A DNA stretch of 53,803 bases from Bigelowiella natans CCMP2755 (taxonomy: Eukaryota > Cercozoa > Chlorarachniophyceae): the NCBI GenBank assembly GCA_000320545.1, contig ADNK01001163.1, positions 30,001 to 83,803 of the forward strand, in the 5' to 3' direction. A program made the position numbers and the translations under genes. The notes under the pieces are model-generated. The model was given only the letters and a program-made list of their open reading frames with translations. It did no database searches and was not told the DNA's origin. This document shows positions 1 to 12,233 of this stretch, in pieces (positions within the stretch are counted from its first letter, which is position 1; every line of letters starts with the position of its first letter).

Positions 1-1334
1 GTGGAGGGATACGAATGAGTATTAAAAATACAACGATGAGATATTAATAATACAACGATGATTTACACAAACAAGGAGGGGGAGGGGGGGTAAATAGGGG
101 TCAGGTCTAGTAGTAGCGATATTGCAGTAGCAAATTGAGGTTTCGAGCCATTGAAGAAATGAAATCAAATCTCAACGATACATCGATGATGCTTGAAAAA
201 ATGAAATGAAATCTCAAAAATACATCGATGATGATAATACGATTAGATTCTGCCAATTAACAACTGGCAAATAATAAATAACAGATATAAGATGTATTTT
301 GAGGATCCATCATACACAAAAAAGAATGAGACAATTACTTCCATCCAGGTTTAAACTTTGGGTGATCAAGGTACACTCTGCGGTCAAAATTTGACACCTA
401 ATTATCGATAATAATGATGATAAGAAGAAAGAGGAGGACAAAGGAGATGATGACGTAAGCAAAATCATGATGATTCAATCGAGATATCAATCAATCTCTT
501 GACAGAAGATGTAAGGACATGGTAAGTGGCATCATTATTTGCATAATAACTACTACTTTAAGAGTTTTTTCATCGATGATAATCCAATGATTCTGAGAAG
601 ATGAACAATAACGTTGATCATGATCCATTTTTATTTAACTAGGAGAAGGTTGCAATTTGCATCTGATAAATACGTTATTTCTTCTGATGATAATACGTCT
701 CTTCTCGTTAACTATACAGATTATTCTTAGCATTAACATATGTGCAGCTAAATGCTTAAACCACATCAAAAGAGGGCCTTTACAACCTTTGATACTAACA
801 CTTGTATAAGCTCCGAGTTTTCCTTTGGCTGCCTTATTTGTTGCTCTAATGATATTTATCTTCATTTCAGCCTTGGCTATTATTTTCATTATTTCATTGT
901 TGATTGTAAAGGTTCTATCATCATTGAAAGAGAAAAAAGAATGATGCACATTATCGAATACTCCAAGAGTAAGTCATCACTTCCTACCTGAATTAGGGTC
1001 TCTTAAGATTTTATACCTGCAAACCATTCGGATATCATCACTCTCATTATTCTACGCAAAGCCTCTACTCACGACTATTTAGTACTACAAACATTCCCCA
1101 GAAATTTACTGCCACGACAAACCCAACTTTACACAGGTGGTTCTTTTCATTTATTGTGTCAAGGCACGCACCATTTTATGCAGGGAATTTCAGCGAAGAA
1201 TAAAGATTCAGCCACTAAGATGAACATGGCTCTCATTCCAACATCCTATTTCAATATATGAAAACAAGTATGTTATCTAAATATGGTTAGCATTTATTAT
1301 CATAATCTTTTAGACCGACGCCAACAATCTACTC
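1..1334. other. AT-rich stretch, no supported gene
   Basis: Mostly AT-rich sequence with scattered cgatgat-type repeats near positions 30-240. A minus-strand open frame at 635-949 has a plausible internal stretch (around 'GKLGAYTSVSIKG') that could be a downstream exon of the next gene or of a gene cut by the window edge. I could not find splice sites and a stop that make it convincing. Confidence 0.3.
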
Positions 1335-2480
1335 TTACACACCCTCTAGTATCACAGTACCATTAGTGATAAAGATAGAAAAAGATATACATACAAATGC
1401 AAGAAGAACAAGCTGGCCAAACGCAGAAGTTTGAGAAGCCAACAACAACACGCAGAGCGCTCCTAAGACCAGATAATAAATCTTAAATAAGAATGAAACA
1501 CCATACTCTCGAAGTAGTACACCTAGAACTACCAGATAGTACTTCTGCAAAGTCACTTCTGCTGCTGTAACTACTTATAGTTTGACATTCTCTACAACAC
1601 CAATTATGCTACCACCCATTAGGCCGAAGAAAATAGCAACCATTAGCCCTGCTACATCGTATATTGACAACCTAATATATGAAAAAGAAGGAGTGTCGTA
1701 AGTAGAAGTGGCGGGGCTATTAACAACTCGAACGTCAAAGCATCTTCAGTGATACTGAACATATCATTTAGCATGTTGTATAGTGCTGCCATTCTTATTT
1801 AACTGGTTTTGAGGTAGCTGCACTGTGTCCACAGGGAATCCTAGAACAACGTATTCAAAGGTGGTGGAAAAACAACATCATCGATAGCCTATACAGAAGA
1901 TATATCATAAGAATGGATTTGTAGTATATTATCGTACCAAAGCATTTGTCCCATTCTTCCGTTGGCTCAAAGTCAATTAAGTCCGGCTGAAAAGAAGATA
2001 AATTCGAAGAAAGAGCGATCAGTAACTCTTCTCAGTAAATCTTTCTTACTCATCTCAATGTGTTTAAGTACATGTTGCCCTTGGAAACAAGCAGCACTGG
2101 AAAACAAGCAGCACTGGCACTAATGATTACCGATGCTATCTCCAAAGATTTCAGGCCGCCTAAGATAACAAAATGAAGTCGTTGCAATTTGTAAACATTG
2201 GCTGCCATTCATATTGAATACATTCAACACATGAGATCTTTAAAGGAGGTATGAGGAAGAAGAAACCAACATGTTTTGAGTTCAAACGGTGCTTTTCTTG
2301 GAGTGATCTTTCTCCTTAACATATCATCGTCTTTTGCTGTGGAAACCCCAACTTCTTTTGAATCGTCGTTTATTTCAAAGTCATCTCCTGTAATATACGA
2401 CGATAGAAGTCATTGATGGAAGAAGAGGGCAGCATCAGTATTGATAAGCAATAAGAGGGATAATACGTAGATAATCAAAA
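1335..2480 (-). CDS. putative multi-exon membrane protein
   Basis: Not recognised. Reading the minus strand downwards there are several coding-looking blocks with acceptor/donor signals. One from about 2394 begins 'GDDFEINDDSKEVG' and is hydrophilic; a short block near 2128-2166 reads 'GLKSLEIAS'; a block near 1945-1991 reads 'DLIDFEPTEEWDKCF'. These are followed by hydrophobic blocks (1630-1800, including 'LMVAIFFGLMGGSIIG', and 1335-1556, including 'LCVLLLASQ' and 'LVLLAFVCISFSIFI'). The product would be a multi-pass membrane protein with a charged N-terminal part. The start codon and several exon joins are unresolved, so the limits are approximate. It lies tail-to-head with the next minus-strand gene. 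It could also be two genes. Confidence 0.42.
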
Positions 2481-2711
2481 CCGGAAAAGAAGCAGACTTT
2501 GGCTGTTCATACCATACTCTAGTACTAACAACACGCATCTCCCGTCGCTAGCTACCTACCCTACTACCGATTATCATATTCACAAAGCTGTTGTATAGAG
2601 GCCAATCGTCAGCATTTCTTCCACTTAATCTATCGCTTTTGCGTAGCCTGACATAGTAGTATATCATCCTGTGTGCGTCGTTGTGCTGGAGAGGATCTAT
2701 AACTATACTCT

Positions 2712-2713
<2 letters not shown>

Positions 2714-2743
<30 letters not shown>
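2714..2743. repeat. (CT)n microsatellite
   Basis: About 15 CT units between the two leftmost minus-strand genes, followed by TAC-rich sequence. Confidence 0.9.
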
Positions 2744-2747
<4 letters not shown>

Positions 2748-2885
2748 CTCTCTTTACTACTATTACTATACTGCTACTACTACTATGTATCTATCTTATA
2801 TATTTCTGTTATTTAATAGAACCTATATGAATATAAACATATTACCGTAGATATATTTATATACGTATATTATATGATTAATTTA

Positions 2886-4105
2886 CTACCTCATTTTACT
2901 CGGGGGAACTCTCTTGAAAAAGAAAGTGAATAGCGAGTTTGTTGTTATATATCCAACTATGAGACCCAAAATGTAGCTTGCCGGCGTGCTTATTGGCAGA
3001 AATGCTAGCGCAATGACGTAGACGCCCATATTTACACCAATGCCTATAACGACAACACCAGAAGAAAGGAAAATCAAGGGGAGAAGGAAGAAAGATGACA
3101 AAAATGAGGAGTAGGAGAAGAGGGAGAAGGAGAAGGTCAACAAGAAATGGAGGAGGAGGAGGAGGAGGAGGAGGAGGAGGAGGAGGAGAGAAATATTCAC
3201 AGCAGCTTTTGACTTTGCTAGTTTCTCCTCCGACAAGCAGCAGATCGAGGTAAAATATTCATCCAAGTAAAGATTCGTACGATAAAACAAGACTATAATA
3301 AAAAATCACAAAGATTGTTTAGTTATAATCTTACCAGCGAAGAGCAGAGCAGAACGTTTTACAAATCCTGAAAACAGTATAACTTTAAGAATTCTGGACG
3401 AAAGGTATAGGAGGAGTTGAGAAAATAATAATTTGGTCCATTTACTCATCAGATAAAATATGTCACAGCAGAATCGTTTTGATGAAATACGACAACACAC
3501 ACCCATGTAGTCCCCGGTATGGTGCAATGGTAAAGAGAACCAAGTGTGTTGGTGACGAAATTGCCACACCAACCTGAAATAGGTTTACATATAGTAGAAA
3601 TCATTAACATCGCAAGATTATAACACCACCATGGTATCAATTTCTATTATTTGAGACAAATACAGCCTCCTTACAGCAGTCAAAGTATCAAAAACTTTAT
3701 ATAGCATCACCGCTGAAGGAGATATTTGGACTCACGAGGACGGTGCCTAATATTATATTGCAATTATTTGGCCAACTGCTCGGTCAAAAAATATGTATGA
3801 TTCAGATGTTAGATATGAAACCACCTCATTGAGTTCACATAGTTAAGGTTGCGCCAGAAAGGAATATTCTGAGAAATTATTTGATCGTCATAGAGACGAC
3901 ACTATCGATAACACAACATATGGACCTGATATTGGAGAGCATAAGCGTTGTCCCGTTTCTTTCCAAAGCATGCAATGACGATGAAAAATACTCCAATCAC
4001 CAGAAGCAGAAGGTACACCTAATCACCAACGTCGAAGCAATCATATTGGATGGTGGGCAGGATACAGATGCACTTCATCTTACTCACCCCAGCGACCTCC
4101 GCCAT
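2886..4105 (-). CDS. multi-pass membrane protein, unknown family
   Basis: Not recognised. The start is a very short first exon at 4105-4088 encoding MAEVAG, followed by a GTGAGTAAG donor. Exon 2 (4018-3926) holds a clear transmembrane segment 'VYLLLLVIGVFFIVIACFG' followed by KKRD. Exon 3 (3868-3825) encodes 'NIPFWRNLNYVNSM'. Later pieces include 'SSPTHLVLFTIAPYRGLH' (about 3572-3500), 'GFVKRSALLFA' (about 3380-3340) and 'LFYRTNLYLDEYFTS' (from 3290). The last part has two more hydrophobic segments ('MGVYVIALAFLPIS', 'YILGLIVGYITTNSLF') and ends FFFKRVPPSKMR. Exons 1-3 join in phase; the middle joins are not all resolved. A GGA/TCC repeat near 3154-3188 is probably intronic. The gene is head-to-head with the 4716-5411 gene. 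Confidence 0.58.
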
Positions 4106-4715
4106 TTCGCTTTACCCAACAGACTGTTCGTCCAGCGTGTTATTTAATGAGGCCAGGAAGGATCAGCTAACAGTAGATCTGCAACTGCACTCGATCTAGA
4201 TCTATGAGCTGATAATGATGAGATGAGTAGTCCTAGTCAGTGAGATGAGGATAGATGATATACATGTTCCTACTACTTACTACAGGCGGCTGCTGCATGA
4301 TGTGCTAGTAGATCTAACAACTAGATGCATGCACCCACCACTCTTATTACATTTAGATCTGCGTTACACTAGGAACTACTAGATCTACGTTCCTAGATCT
4401 GTGCAAACTGCTGCACTCCAGCAATAAATAAGAAATAATGGCAAGTAGTTGTCGTAGTAATGCAAATCCACTACGTATAAGATGGTACGACTAACACGAT
4501 AGAACATATACATGTACCGGTATTTATATATAAATATAAATATATATTACATAATAGAAGGGATAAACACCCGTACGACAACAATATTGACATGGAATTC
4601 TTATTATAATTACTCATAATTTAACCAAGTACGACGACTTTGAACAAAGAGAAAAAGAGAGTACAGTAAGCATTCGTCGTCAACTTCCTACCTGTACTGC
4701 TGCTGTGCACTGATA
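4106..4715. promoter_or_regulatory. divergent promoter region
   Basis: 610 bp between two oppositely pointing starts. The left half contains several AGATCT/CTAG words; the right half is AT-rich, with TATATAAATA-like runs around 4520-4550. No single core element can be assigned. Confidence 0.4.
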
Positions 4716-5411
4716 ATGGCGTTCGAGGATGATGTGTTGACGATCTTCGTTATTTATACCCTTGCTCTTGTTCCCATTCCCTTACTCATCATACAGTTTA
4801 CGTTTCGTCCAGGGCTACGTTGGATATCTGCCGTCTATGGATACAGCGTTTTTCTTTGCGCTGTTGGTTGGGAAATCTGGTGGACATTTGGCATCCTAAA
4901 CGGTGATCCGGTGAATGTGAGGCGTGAATCTAAAACGCTTAATAAATTCATACCGCAAAGCATCAACTGGCTCGTCAACTCTCTCGCAGATGGCACAGTA
5001 ACCCTCCTTGGCATACTACTTCTCTCTTTGTATCGGGCGAAACCTTTAGCAAAGTTCAGTCTCATTGATTTTTTCGTTCTCTACATTTGGTTTAACTTCC
5101 AAGATATCCTTGCTAGCGCTTTATTATTTGCCAATCAATTGGACACAGGCACGCTTAGTCTCGCTCCTTTCGCTCCATTTCATGTAACATGGAACCCTGT
5201 TGCGATGATAGGACCTGTTGCAGTCAATATTGAACTACCATGGCTAATTTCTCCCTTTTTTTGGTATCCTGGTGCACTCTACTTACGAAGGCTATATTCC
5301 GTCCATTCGATTCAACTTAGAGGCAACGATGTCCGGGTTTCTGGAAGCCAAGGCAAAAGGGAGCAATTCGACAATTTGACTGAGTACATTGCACTGACGC
5401 AGTACGTATAG
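4716..5411 (+). CDS. intronless multi-pass membrane protein
   Basis: A 231-codon uninterrupted frame starting MAFEDDVLTIFVIYTLALV and ending at TAG. Hydrophobic segments occur at about residues 8-28, 38-57 ('YGYSVFLCAVGWEIWW'), 90-106 ('VTLLGILLLSLY'), 112-134 ('LIDFFVLYIWFNF'), and 155-190 around 'VAMIGPVAVNIELPWLISPF', so about five or six transmembrane helices. The C-terminus (SVHSIQLRGNDVRVS onward) is polar. I do not recognise the family. The absence of introns is unusual here, where nearly all neighbours are split. It is divergent from the 2886-4105 gene and convergent with the 6384-8037 gene. The start is the first ATG of the frame and lies just after an AT-rich leader. Confidence 0.75.
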   Translation: MAFEDDVLTIFVIYTLALVPIPLLIIQFTFRPGLRWISAVYGYSVFLCAVGWEIWWTFGILNGDPVNVRRESKTLNKFIPQSINWLVNSLADGTVTLLGILLLSLYRAKPLAKFSLIDFFVLYIWFNFQDILASALLFANQLDTGTLSLAPFAPFHVTWNPVAMIGPVAVNIELPWLISPFFWYPGALYLRRLYSVHSIQLRGNDVRVSGSQGKREQFDNLTEYIALTQYV

Positions 5412-6383
5412 ACAAAAGACCGTTAGAGTAGACATTTAAATCGATTTAATCAAATAGAGTTCCCTAATTCATCCGTAGTGTGCATTTATGTCTCCTCCCT
5501 GAGAGTATTTATGCGACGAAGGCGAATCAAATTGTAGTAGCTAGTGTATTGAATGAAACAAAGGTCCTCTGTAGAATATCGCTCTGACACGCATCAGAAT
5601 TTCACTATCGTTTTATAATATAACAACTTAAGAGTTTGCAACATCAAAATCCTAAGCTTTGAAGATATAATTTCTTGTAATCGTCACGCGTGCGCTCATC
5701 TAGTCATTGCAACATGAAAGACAAGCAGCGCAGAAGTCAAGTAAGTTTGCGAGCTGGCTTCATCTCTTTTGATCTATCTCGCATGCACATCGTCTCATAA
5801 ACATGCTACACCCACTTTCACAAAGACCATGCATTTCTGTCAGCAAGTCATCACTTGCTAGCTTGGCCACGCAAACTAGCATCGTCAGTCAGCGACGGCT
5901 AGATTGATGTCTCTAGCTAGCTAGCTAGAAAGCTAGTGTTGTGCATCGTCACATGTCGCTAGGTCGGTCTATCGGTAAACAAATGATCGGAATGAGATAT
6001 TCCTACCAGCCTTCGTCGTTTCTTCGATTTATTTTTGTTCTGATGACAGTGAATGTGTCGTCTGGGTGTGCGGACGGACATTGCTGCTAGATTGTGCCAT
6101 ATGCTAGCATGTGTTCCGGCATCCATGCATGCATCGCTCGCTCCGGTGCCGTGCCGGACAACCTCGTGCTGGCTTGCTTCTCTAACTAACTACATATTAA
6201 AGTTTATTGAAAAAAAAATTGCATGTATGAAAAATTAAATCTAAATAACAGACTCTAATACTAATAATCGAACAACCGCTTTTGTTGAATTCTTGAACCT
6301 CTCTGTCAGATAGACTGTGCAGTCATATTATCGATAATAAAGTTTGAAAGGCGGCGTTTTTAATTTGGATATTGCTGGAATTC
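5412..6383. other. convergent intergenic island
   Basis: Gene-free 3'-3' junction. From about 5690 to 6190 the sequence becomes richer in G+C and packed with CTAG/GCTAGC, GCATGC and TGCA words (for example four tandem CTAG units near 5917-5930). The rest is AT-rich. A plus-strand open frame inside it shows no coding character. Confidence 0.6.
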
Positions 6384-8037
6384 TTATTTATATACTGAGG
6401 GTATCCTATGCCGCTTCGTATCAGTTGGTGGAGTGTCCTCGTCGTTCTTGAAGGCACCATGTCTTGAAAGTTGAATTGGAGCCTAGAATAACATCACACT
6501 CAATATAAACGCCGTGTATAACGATGTAATATTGTACCTGCACGCGATGGATCAGGTAACTGATCAATATAGTCAATGCTGCCCCACCTTCAGCGACTAG
6601 CACTGATAGTATATGTCAGAAGAATAATCTCAAGAAGATCAAATTGGAGCTCTTTCTCTCCTAATTCATGACGGACAAGTTACCGCCAATAAGCATCCAT
6701 GCGTGATAGCGATTTTGAGCCCACCCTGATAGCACTCCAAAGCCTACGTAAATGATCGCGAATAATGTGGAAACCATGTGATGGTTTTCCGTGTTCATTC
6801 TGTGTTGTAGCAGCATTACAAGGAGTTGATCACTAATGGTTGTACTGTTCTCATGTTATCGTCATCACTCTTGTCATAATAGTACCCAAGCCGACAAGAA
6901 ATGCTTCTGCCAATCCAAATCCTTGGTATACCATAATAACTTCCTGCCAACCTGAATTGAAGAAGGGAGATATGATGACATTATTATTGATGGTTCGAAA
7001 AAATGTTGATTGCAACCCCAATTAAGCTGATCTTGGGAATTTATCGGCACATCCTATTGTTAATAAACTTAATGTTAGCTTGAGAACAATTCCATGTAAG
7101 AGGGGTTTATAATGTATTATCTACCGCCAAAAAAATCCTGTGTAGTGCAACCATACACCAGAACTTGTCTGCCAAACAAAACATACATCAATGAGTTGCA
7201 ATGGATTTAACACACCAAGGCGTTCAAACACAGCAGCTTAGTGGTACCTTCGAAAATAAATGGGAAAAGGACAAGGGGTGCCAGAACAACAGCCACCATG
7301 GCCTAAATATCAAAACAACATTGAGCCGATAATGAGCTCTTGGTTGTTTAGAATAGTATGGAGTACTACTAGTACCCCGATCTCCACGTCGAACAAATAT
7401 GTCATTATATATGTTATCCCTGAAAACAACAAGACGACCACTCATCACATCAAATCAAATCATTTACTACAAGAGAATCTGTCGTCTCTTTACTGAAAAT
7501 ATGTCGTTCGTTACCTAATGCACACCAGAAAGCCGCTTGATGTGCTACTATAGCCTTTGCTACCTGAGATAATTTTACGGTGTGACGCATATACTTATGT
7601 TCATCATACATTGCTTCAATAAATCATACCATTTTGGAGTGCTTTAGACATGAGGGAAGGGCCTCCGTATCAGCAGTTCCATTTAGAAAATCAGTTGATG
7701 CTGAGCGACTTAAATAGTCCTAATACCAGTAATTATTGACGTATCTGATCATGTCACCAATAACTCGAGCAACACATAGTACACATTCTTTTCCCTTCGC
7801 ACGACTTACTACCTTCCTTGATTCATCAAGATACATTTGATCTGCGAGGCTGGCATATGTCAATGAAGAGAGATTGTGATCAGCTGGTGTGGTGAGACTA
7901 AGAGAACTCCGGTTTAGCGAGAGTTCGCCTTCCCTTCCTCCGCTCCCAGGGGTAGTTGTCGAAGAAGACGTCTCTTCAAAGGAACCATAAGTGATAAAAT
8001 TACGGGGGCTTTTGGACTTTCCAGATGCTGCCGCCAT
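6384..8037 (-). CDS. multi-exon integral membrane protein, unknown
   Basis: Not recognised. Exon 1 (8037-7813, 75 codons) is polar and Ser/Thr-rich and ends at an AAG|GTAGTAAGT donor. Exon 2 (7563-7515) gives 'VAKAIVAHQAAFWCAL'. Exon 3, from about 7433, reads 'GITYIMTYLFDVEIG' and is followed after a short intron by 'AMVAVVLAPLVLFPFIF', then 'DKFWCMVALHRIFLA', a block around 'VIMVYQGFGLAEAFLVG' and 'HMVSTLFAIIYVGFG...'. The block near 6603-6540 gives 'LVAEGGAALTILISYLIHR'. The final exon ends '...HRIPSVYK' at a TAA (6386-6384). Phases agree across most joins. The expected product is a cytosolic N-terminal tail of about 70 residues plus five or more transmembrane helices. It is divergent from the flavoprotein gene at 8906. 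Confidence 0.68.
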
Positions 8038-8310
8038 GAGGCGGTCGGGTTGAAAGGATGTTCCTTCCTCCCTCCTAAATCTTTTTCTTTTTCTCTTGTT
8101 GTTCTTGTCCTCTCCTCCTCCTCCTCCTTTCCATGTATATTTATATTCTTCCTCCTCCCCCTTCTCCTCCTCCTAGCTCTCTCGTCGTTCGTAGATATAG
8201 TAGTTCTCCTCCTCCTCCTCCTCCTCCTCCTTCTCTTGTTCTTTTTCTTCCTCTCCTTCTTCTTCCTCCTCCTCCTCCTCTTCTTCGTATCTGAGTTAGT
8301 TTAAGTTGTT

Positions 8311-8345
8311 CTAGTCGCATCCTTGACTTCCCAGCTATGTTGTTG
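8311..8345 (-). repeat. promoter-associated repeat, partial inverted copy
   Basis: On the minus strand it reads CATAGCTGGGAAGTCAAGG followed by ATGCGAC. The same string occurs at 47550-47575 and 47852-47877 on the plus strand. Confidence 0.75.
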
Positions 8346-8444
8346 TAGTAGTTGTTGTAGTTGTTGTAGTTGTTGTTGTTATTACATGTACTACTACAAG
8401 CACTTCAAGTCTAGAAATTCAATCATGGAAATTATTCCCAAAAT

Positions 8445-8540
8445 GTCTAAACTTTCGATGAGACAACATCCACTATTAAAATTACTTCAGCTAATAATGA
8501 ATACAGACTAGCTGGGCAATAGAGGATGCGACTATAATAA
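8445..8540 (+). repeat. promoter-associated repeat, forward copy
   Basis: Contains GAGACAACATCCACTAT, AAAAT.ACTTC and, 40 bp on, GCTGGG followed by GGATGCGACTA. This matches the order of blocks in the copies at 47455-47590 and 47768-47890, with more divergence. A further partial piece (GGGTGCGACTAGAATA) lies near 8566. Confidence 0.7.
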
Positions 8541-8660
8541 TTAGGTATCTAAACTAAATAATGGGGGATGAAGGGTGCGACTAGAATAGGTAACTAGATC
8601 TTAAAACTACAAGTAGATCCGAACTACTACTACTACTACTAGTAGGACCACCCTACTACA

Positions 8661-8691
<31 letters not shown>

Positions 8692-8797
8692 GGAAAAGGA
8701 GGAGGAGGAGGAGGAGCAGGAAGAAGAAGAAGAAAAGAAAGATAGGAAGAAGATTCAAAAAGAAGAACCACGATACACGCAAAATAGTAGTAGTTGT

Positions 8798-8830
<33 letters not shown>

Positions 8831-8905
8831 GATCAGGATACTCGTATACGCTGGTATGGTGTTTTGCTAGCTCAATTATGTACCTTCTGTCTATTTTACT
8901 TGACC

Positions 8906-11297
8906 ATGAATACAACGCCAAATTCTTCTCACACAACGAGGTTGCTGGCAGTTCTCTCAAGCGTTCTATTTCTTTTCACGTTGATATTATTATTATCGGA
9001 TAGCTGCTGCACTAGTTCCCACAATATGCGAGCTACAATAGCAGCGAACGTGCATAGATCACACCTGCAGCGACGATACTTGATAGGAAAGAAAACCTGC
9101 AATATTCGCAATCTATTATGTATACGTTCTCCAACATGTAGCGAAACAATGTCTAGACCGAAAATATGGATTGAGGGGGGAAATCGAGATAGATCAAAGC
9201 TCTTCTCTTTCAATGCACAATCCCCTGAAAATGGCGATGATCATCTACGAGAATATGATCCTACAGCTCAGCAAAAGCAGCACCACCTTGTCGTTATAGG
9301 TGGGGGAGCCGCCGGATTTATGGGTGCAATTGAAGCTGCTAACGTTATTGCAGACAACAGCAAACTCAAAGTATCTATTCTAGAAGCTACTTCAAATCCT
9401 TTGAATAAGGTCAAAATTTCAGGAGGAGGCCGATGTAACGTTATGCAAGATGCAACGAAATCGGCACGACTTATCACAGAAGGATATCCTCGGGGACGTA
9501 AGCCACTTATTGGGCTCTTAGAAAGTTTTGGTCCTTCACAGACATATCAATGGTTCGACAACCATGGGGTACAGCTTAAAACTGAACCGGATGGACGAAT
9601 GTAGGAGACCAATGATCATCATAACAATTATAATACAACACTACAAAAATTATCTTAAAGAGTTTATCGATTACAATACCATGCATTATCATAATATTGC
9701 AACTTCAACAACAACCAACAACAATTTCTTACTAGTACTTTATTGCCAGGTTCCCTATCACAGATAAATCTCAGACTATCATAGATTGCTTGCGTCAGCT
9801 TGCTGATACGCATAGCATAGCGGTTGAAACGCGCACCCGTGTCGAAGATATTCGAGTAGTTCAAGAAGAGAAGGAGGGCGGAGCGGGAATGCTTGATGAT
9901 GATGATCATTTTTTTGAAATAACTTGTAAAGTTCCCAAGATGGACGGTGTAGTGAATGATAATAATAAGTTGCGGAGAGCAGCTTCTGACATAAGGAAAA
10001 TACGTTGTGATTACGTTCTCCTAGCGACAGGATCTTACCGGCCCGCGTAAGTCATGCTCAATTTGCAGCTATCTAACAGCACTTATTATTACTCTTATTA
10101 TTATTAGCACTTACTACTATACATATACCCTTATTGTTATTAGCACTTATTATTATTATCATTATTATATTATTATTATTATTATTGTTATGGGACTACT
10201 AAGCTTCTTCGTTGATATCATGATCAGATACCAATGGGCTAAAAGACTTGGGCATGCTATTGAGCCACCAGTTCCTAGTTTATTTACCTTCGAGACGAAG
10301 GATGATCATGTAATGGAAATAATACCTCCTCCTCCTCCTGCTGCTGCTGCTGACAATGCAACAGACTTCAAATAAGAAGATCGTCGTTATGATGATGATG
10401 ATGATCATGAGAATGATTATGATGATGATGATGATATAAACAGGAATCGACCAGAAACAGGGAGATAAATAGTAATGCCGTGGTCTCTGCATCATCATCA
10501 TCTTCTTCTTCTTCATCACAGTCATTCTCTGCTTCGTCGTTTAAATCCTTGGCTGGCATCAGTGTTGAGGATGTTGATCTCAAATTACGTGTGATGGAAA
10601 AAGAAGAAAACGAGGAGGAGGAGGAGGAGGCCCCCCCAAGAGAACTATCAAATCTAAGCACGAGTAAAATATTAAGCAGCCACGCACAGAAGAATCGGCA
10701 CCGTAAGCAGCAGCAATATCGTCGTCGTAAGGAGTATAAGTTGAGTGATAGAGGCCCCGTACTTTTTACACATAGCGGACTCTCAGGACCTGCCATTCTT
10801 AGGCTATCAGCTTTTGGTGCACGATATCTCCATGATAGCAAGTACAAAGGAACTTTGATTATAAACTGGTTGGCATCCATAGGAGTCTCGAACCAGGAAG
10901 AGGCCAAGAAGACCCTAGAGAAAGTCAAAGGAGAGCAGCGAGGAAAGAAGCTAATCGGAACATACTGTCCTCTTGGCTCAACAACAACCTCCTCCTCATC
11001 CTCTATTCTCCCAAAGCGATTATGGGGGTTGTTGTTAGATCAAGCAGCAATACCAAAATCAAAGCAATGGTCAGAAATCTCAAAGAAGGAGATGCAAAGA
11101 TTGAGTCAAATTCTCACTTCCCACACAATTAAAGTCACAGGAAAAGTGAGCAGCCATATGCATGATTAATTAGATTAGCGCTGATCCATGAACTAGTAGG
11201 AGATAGACCTATATCGTACTACTACTGCAGCAGCAGCCTAAATCAAAAATAGGGTTGTTAGGCACACACACATATATCTAATCTATCTGTTATCGTC

Positions 11298-11334
<37 letters not shown>

Positions 11335-11368
11335 TTGAAAATTTTTAAACATTTCATTACATCCGTCT

Positions 11369-11406
<38 letters not shown>

Positions 11407-11957
11407 GCATACGTGATTGTGTTTGCATGGCTACGTTAGGATAGCCATTCAAAAAATGGAACTATTTACATTACATCCGTATCGTATGTGTGTGTGTGCG
11501 CGCGCGCGCGTGTTTGTGTGTGTATGATATATATTTTATTATACCAGGGATACTATTGAGCTGTCACCATTATCGTATTTGTTGTTTATTAGGGTACATT
11601 TAAGGACGAGTTTGTGACTTGTGGTGGCATATCCCTCAAGAATGTTAATACAAAGACCCTACAAAGTAAGATAGTATCCAGGTTGTTCTTCGCTGGCGAA
11701 ATACTGGACATCGATGGAATAACCGGAGGCTATAACTTTCAATCAGCTTGGAGCAGTAATATAATACACATTTAGATTTTGAGCGAAGTTTGCGTTGGGG
11801 AAGTTGTTTGGTTAATATTTTTTTTCCCACATTATGATTCACCCTTCTCCTGCAATGAATTATTACAGCTGGATGGCATGCTGGAAATACTATTGGAACT
11901 CTTGCAGCGGCATCGTTTTCGAATTTATCTGATACAGAGAAGAAGGAGAACAGTTGA
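8906..11957 (+). CDS. HI0933/BaiN-type FAD-dependent oxidoreductase
   Basis: Six exons join cleanly in phase: 8906-9600, 9750-10046, 10228-10309, 10522-11145, 11593-11755, 11869-11957 (649 aa). The frame is open back to an ATG at 8687. Family marks: the dinucleotide-binding motif '[17 protein letters not shown]', '[13 protein letters not shown]', 'LLATGSYRP', '[16 protein letters not shown]', '[16 protein letters not shown]', '[12 protein letters not shown]' and the C-terminal '[18 protein letters not shown]...SAW', as in bacterial YhiN/HI0933 flavoproteins. The substrate is unknown. The N-terminus has a hydrophobic segment ('[18 protein letters not shown]') followed by a basic stretch, suggesting ER entry and perhaps a complex plastid. 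An acidic then basic low-complexity insert lies between the '[14 protein letters not shown]' and 'LFTHSG' blocks (about residues 370-440), absent from the bacterial proteins I know. Very probably of bacterial ancestry but long resident, given its five introns. Confidence 0.93.
11302..11402. repeat. paired (TA)n tracts
   Basis: Two TA dinucleotide tracts (about 11302-11332 and 11373-11402), separated by a fragment containing CATTTCATTACATCCGTCTT. Both lie in the intron before exon 5 of the flavoprotein gene. Confidence 0.85.
11350..11482 (+). repeat. dispersed CATCCGTCTC element, intronic copies
   Basis: A fragment at 11350-11370 and a fuller degenerate copy at 11423-11480 (GGCTACGTTAGGATAGCCATT ... 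ACATTACATCCGT) of the family seen in the islands at 12234-12587, 13416-13627 and 41396-41837. Confidence 0.65.
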
Positions 11958-12190
11958 TGCCGTATGCCAGGATGATTGGCGGCACAACTTATAAAGTTGG
12001 TACAGTAGTAGTAGTAGCTCGAGAAAGAATATCATTGTAAGACCATACCATCGTCGATATTTGAACAACATTTGATTGTTAGACACTATTCAATTCATTA
12101 CTGATACTTTGGCTATAAATTTTCTGGTGCAAATATCCACTAAATACGAATCTGTATCTCAGTCGTTTTATTACATTAATATTTACATAT

Positions 12191-12233
<43 letters not shown>

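Larger units (their letters stand above)
8038..8905. promoter_or_regulatory. divergent promoter with SSRs and shared repeat
   Basis: Head-to-head spacer between the 6384-8037 gene and the flavoprotein gene. It contains long (TCC)n/(CTC)n tracts on the plus strand (8110-8290), (TAC/CAA)n runs (8620-8690) and (CAG)n (8800-8829). It also carries copies of a repeat that recurs in the 47170-47976 divergent spacer. The flavoprotein frame stays open back to an ATG at 8687, so part of this stretch may be coding. Confidence 0.5.

Noticed and set aside
4021-4147. Plus-strand 88-codon frame 3881-4147
   Set aside because: It is antisense to exons 1-3 of the 2886-4105 membrane protein, which have a start, donors and acceptors in phase.
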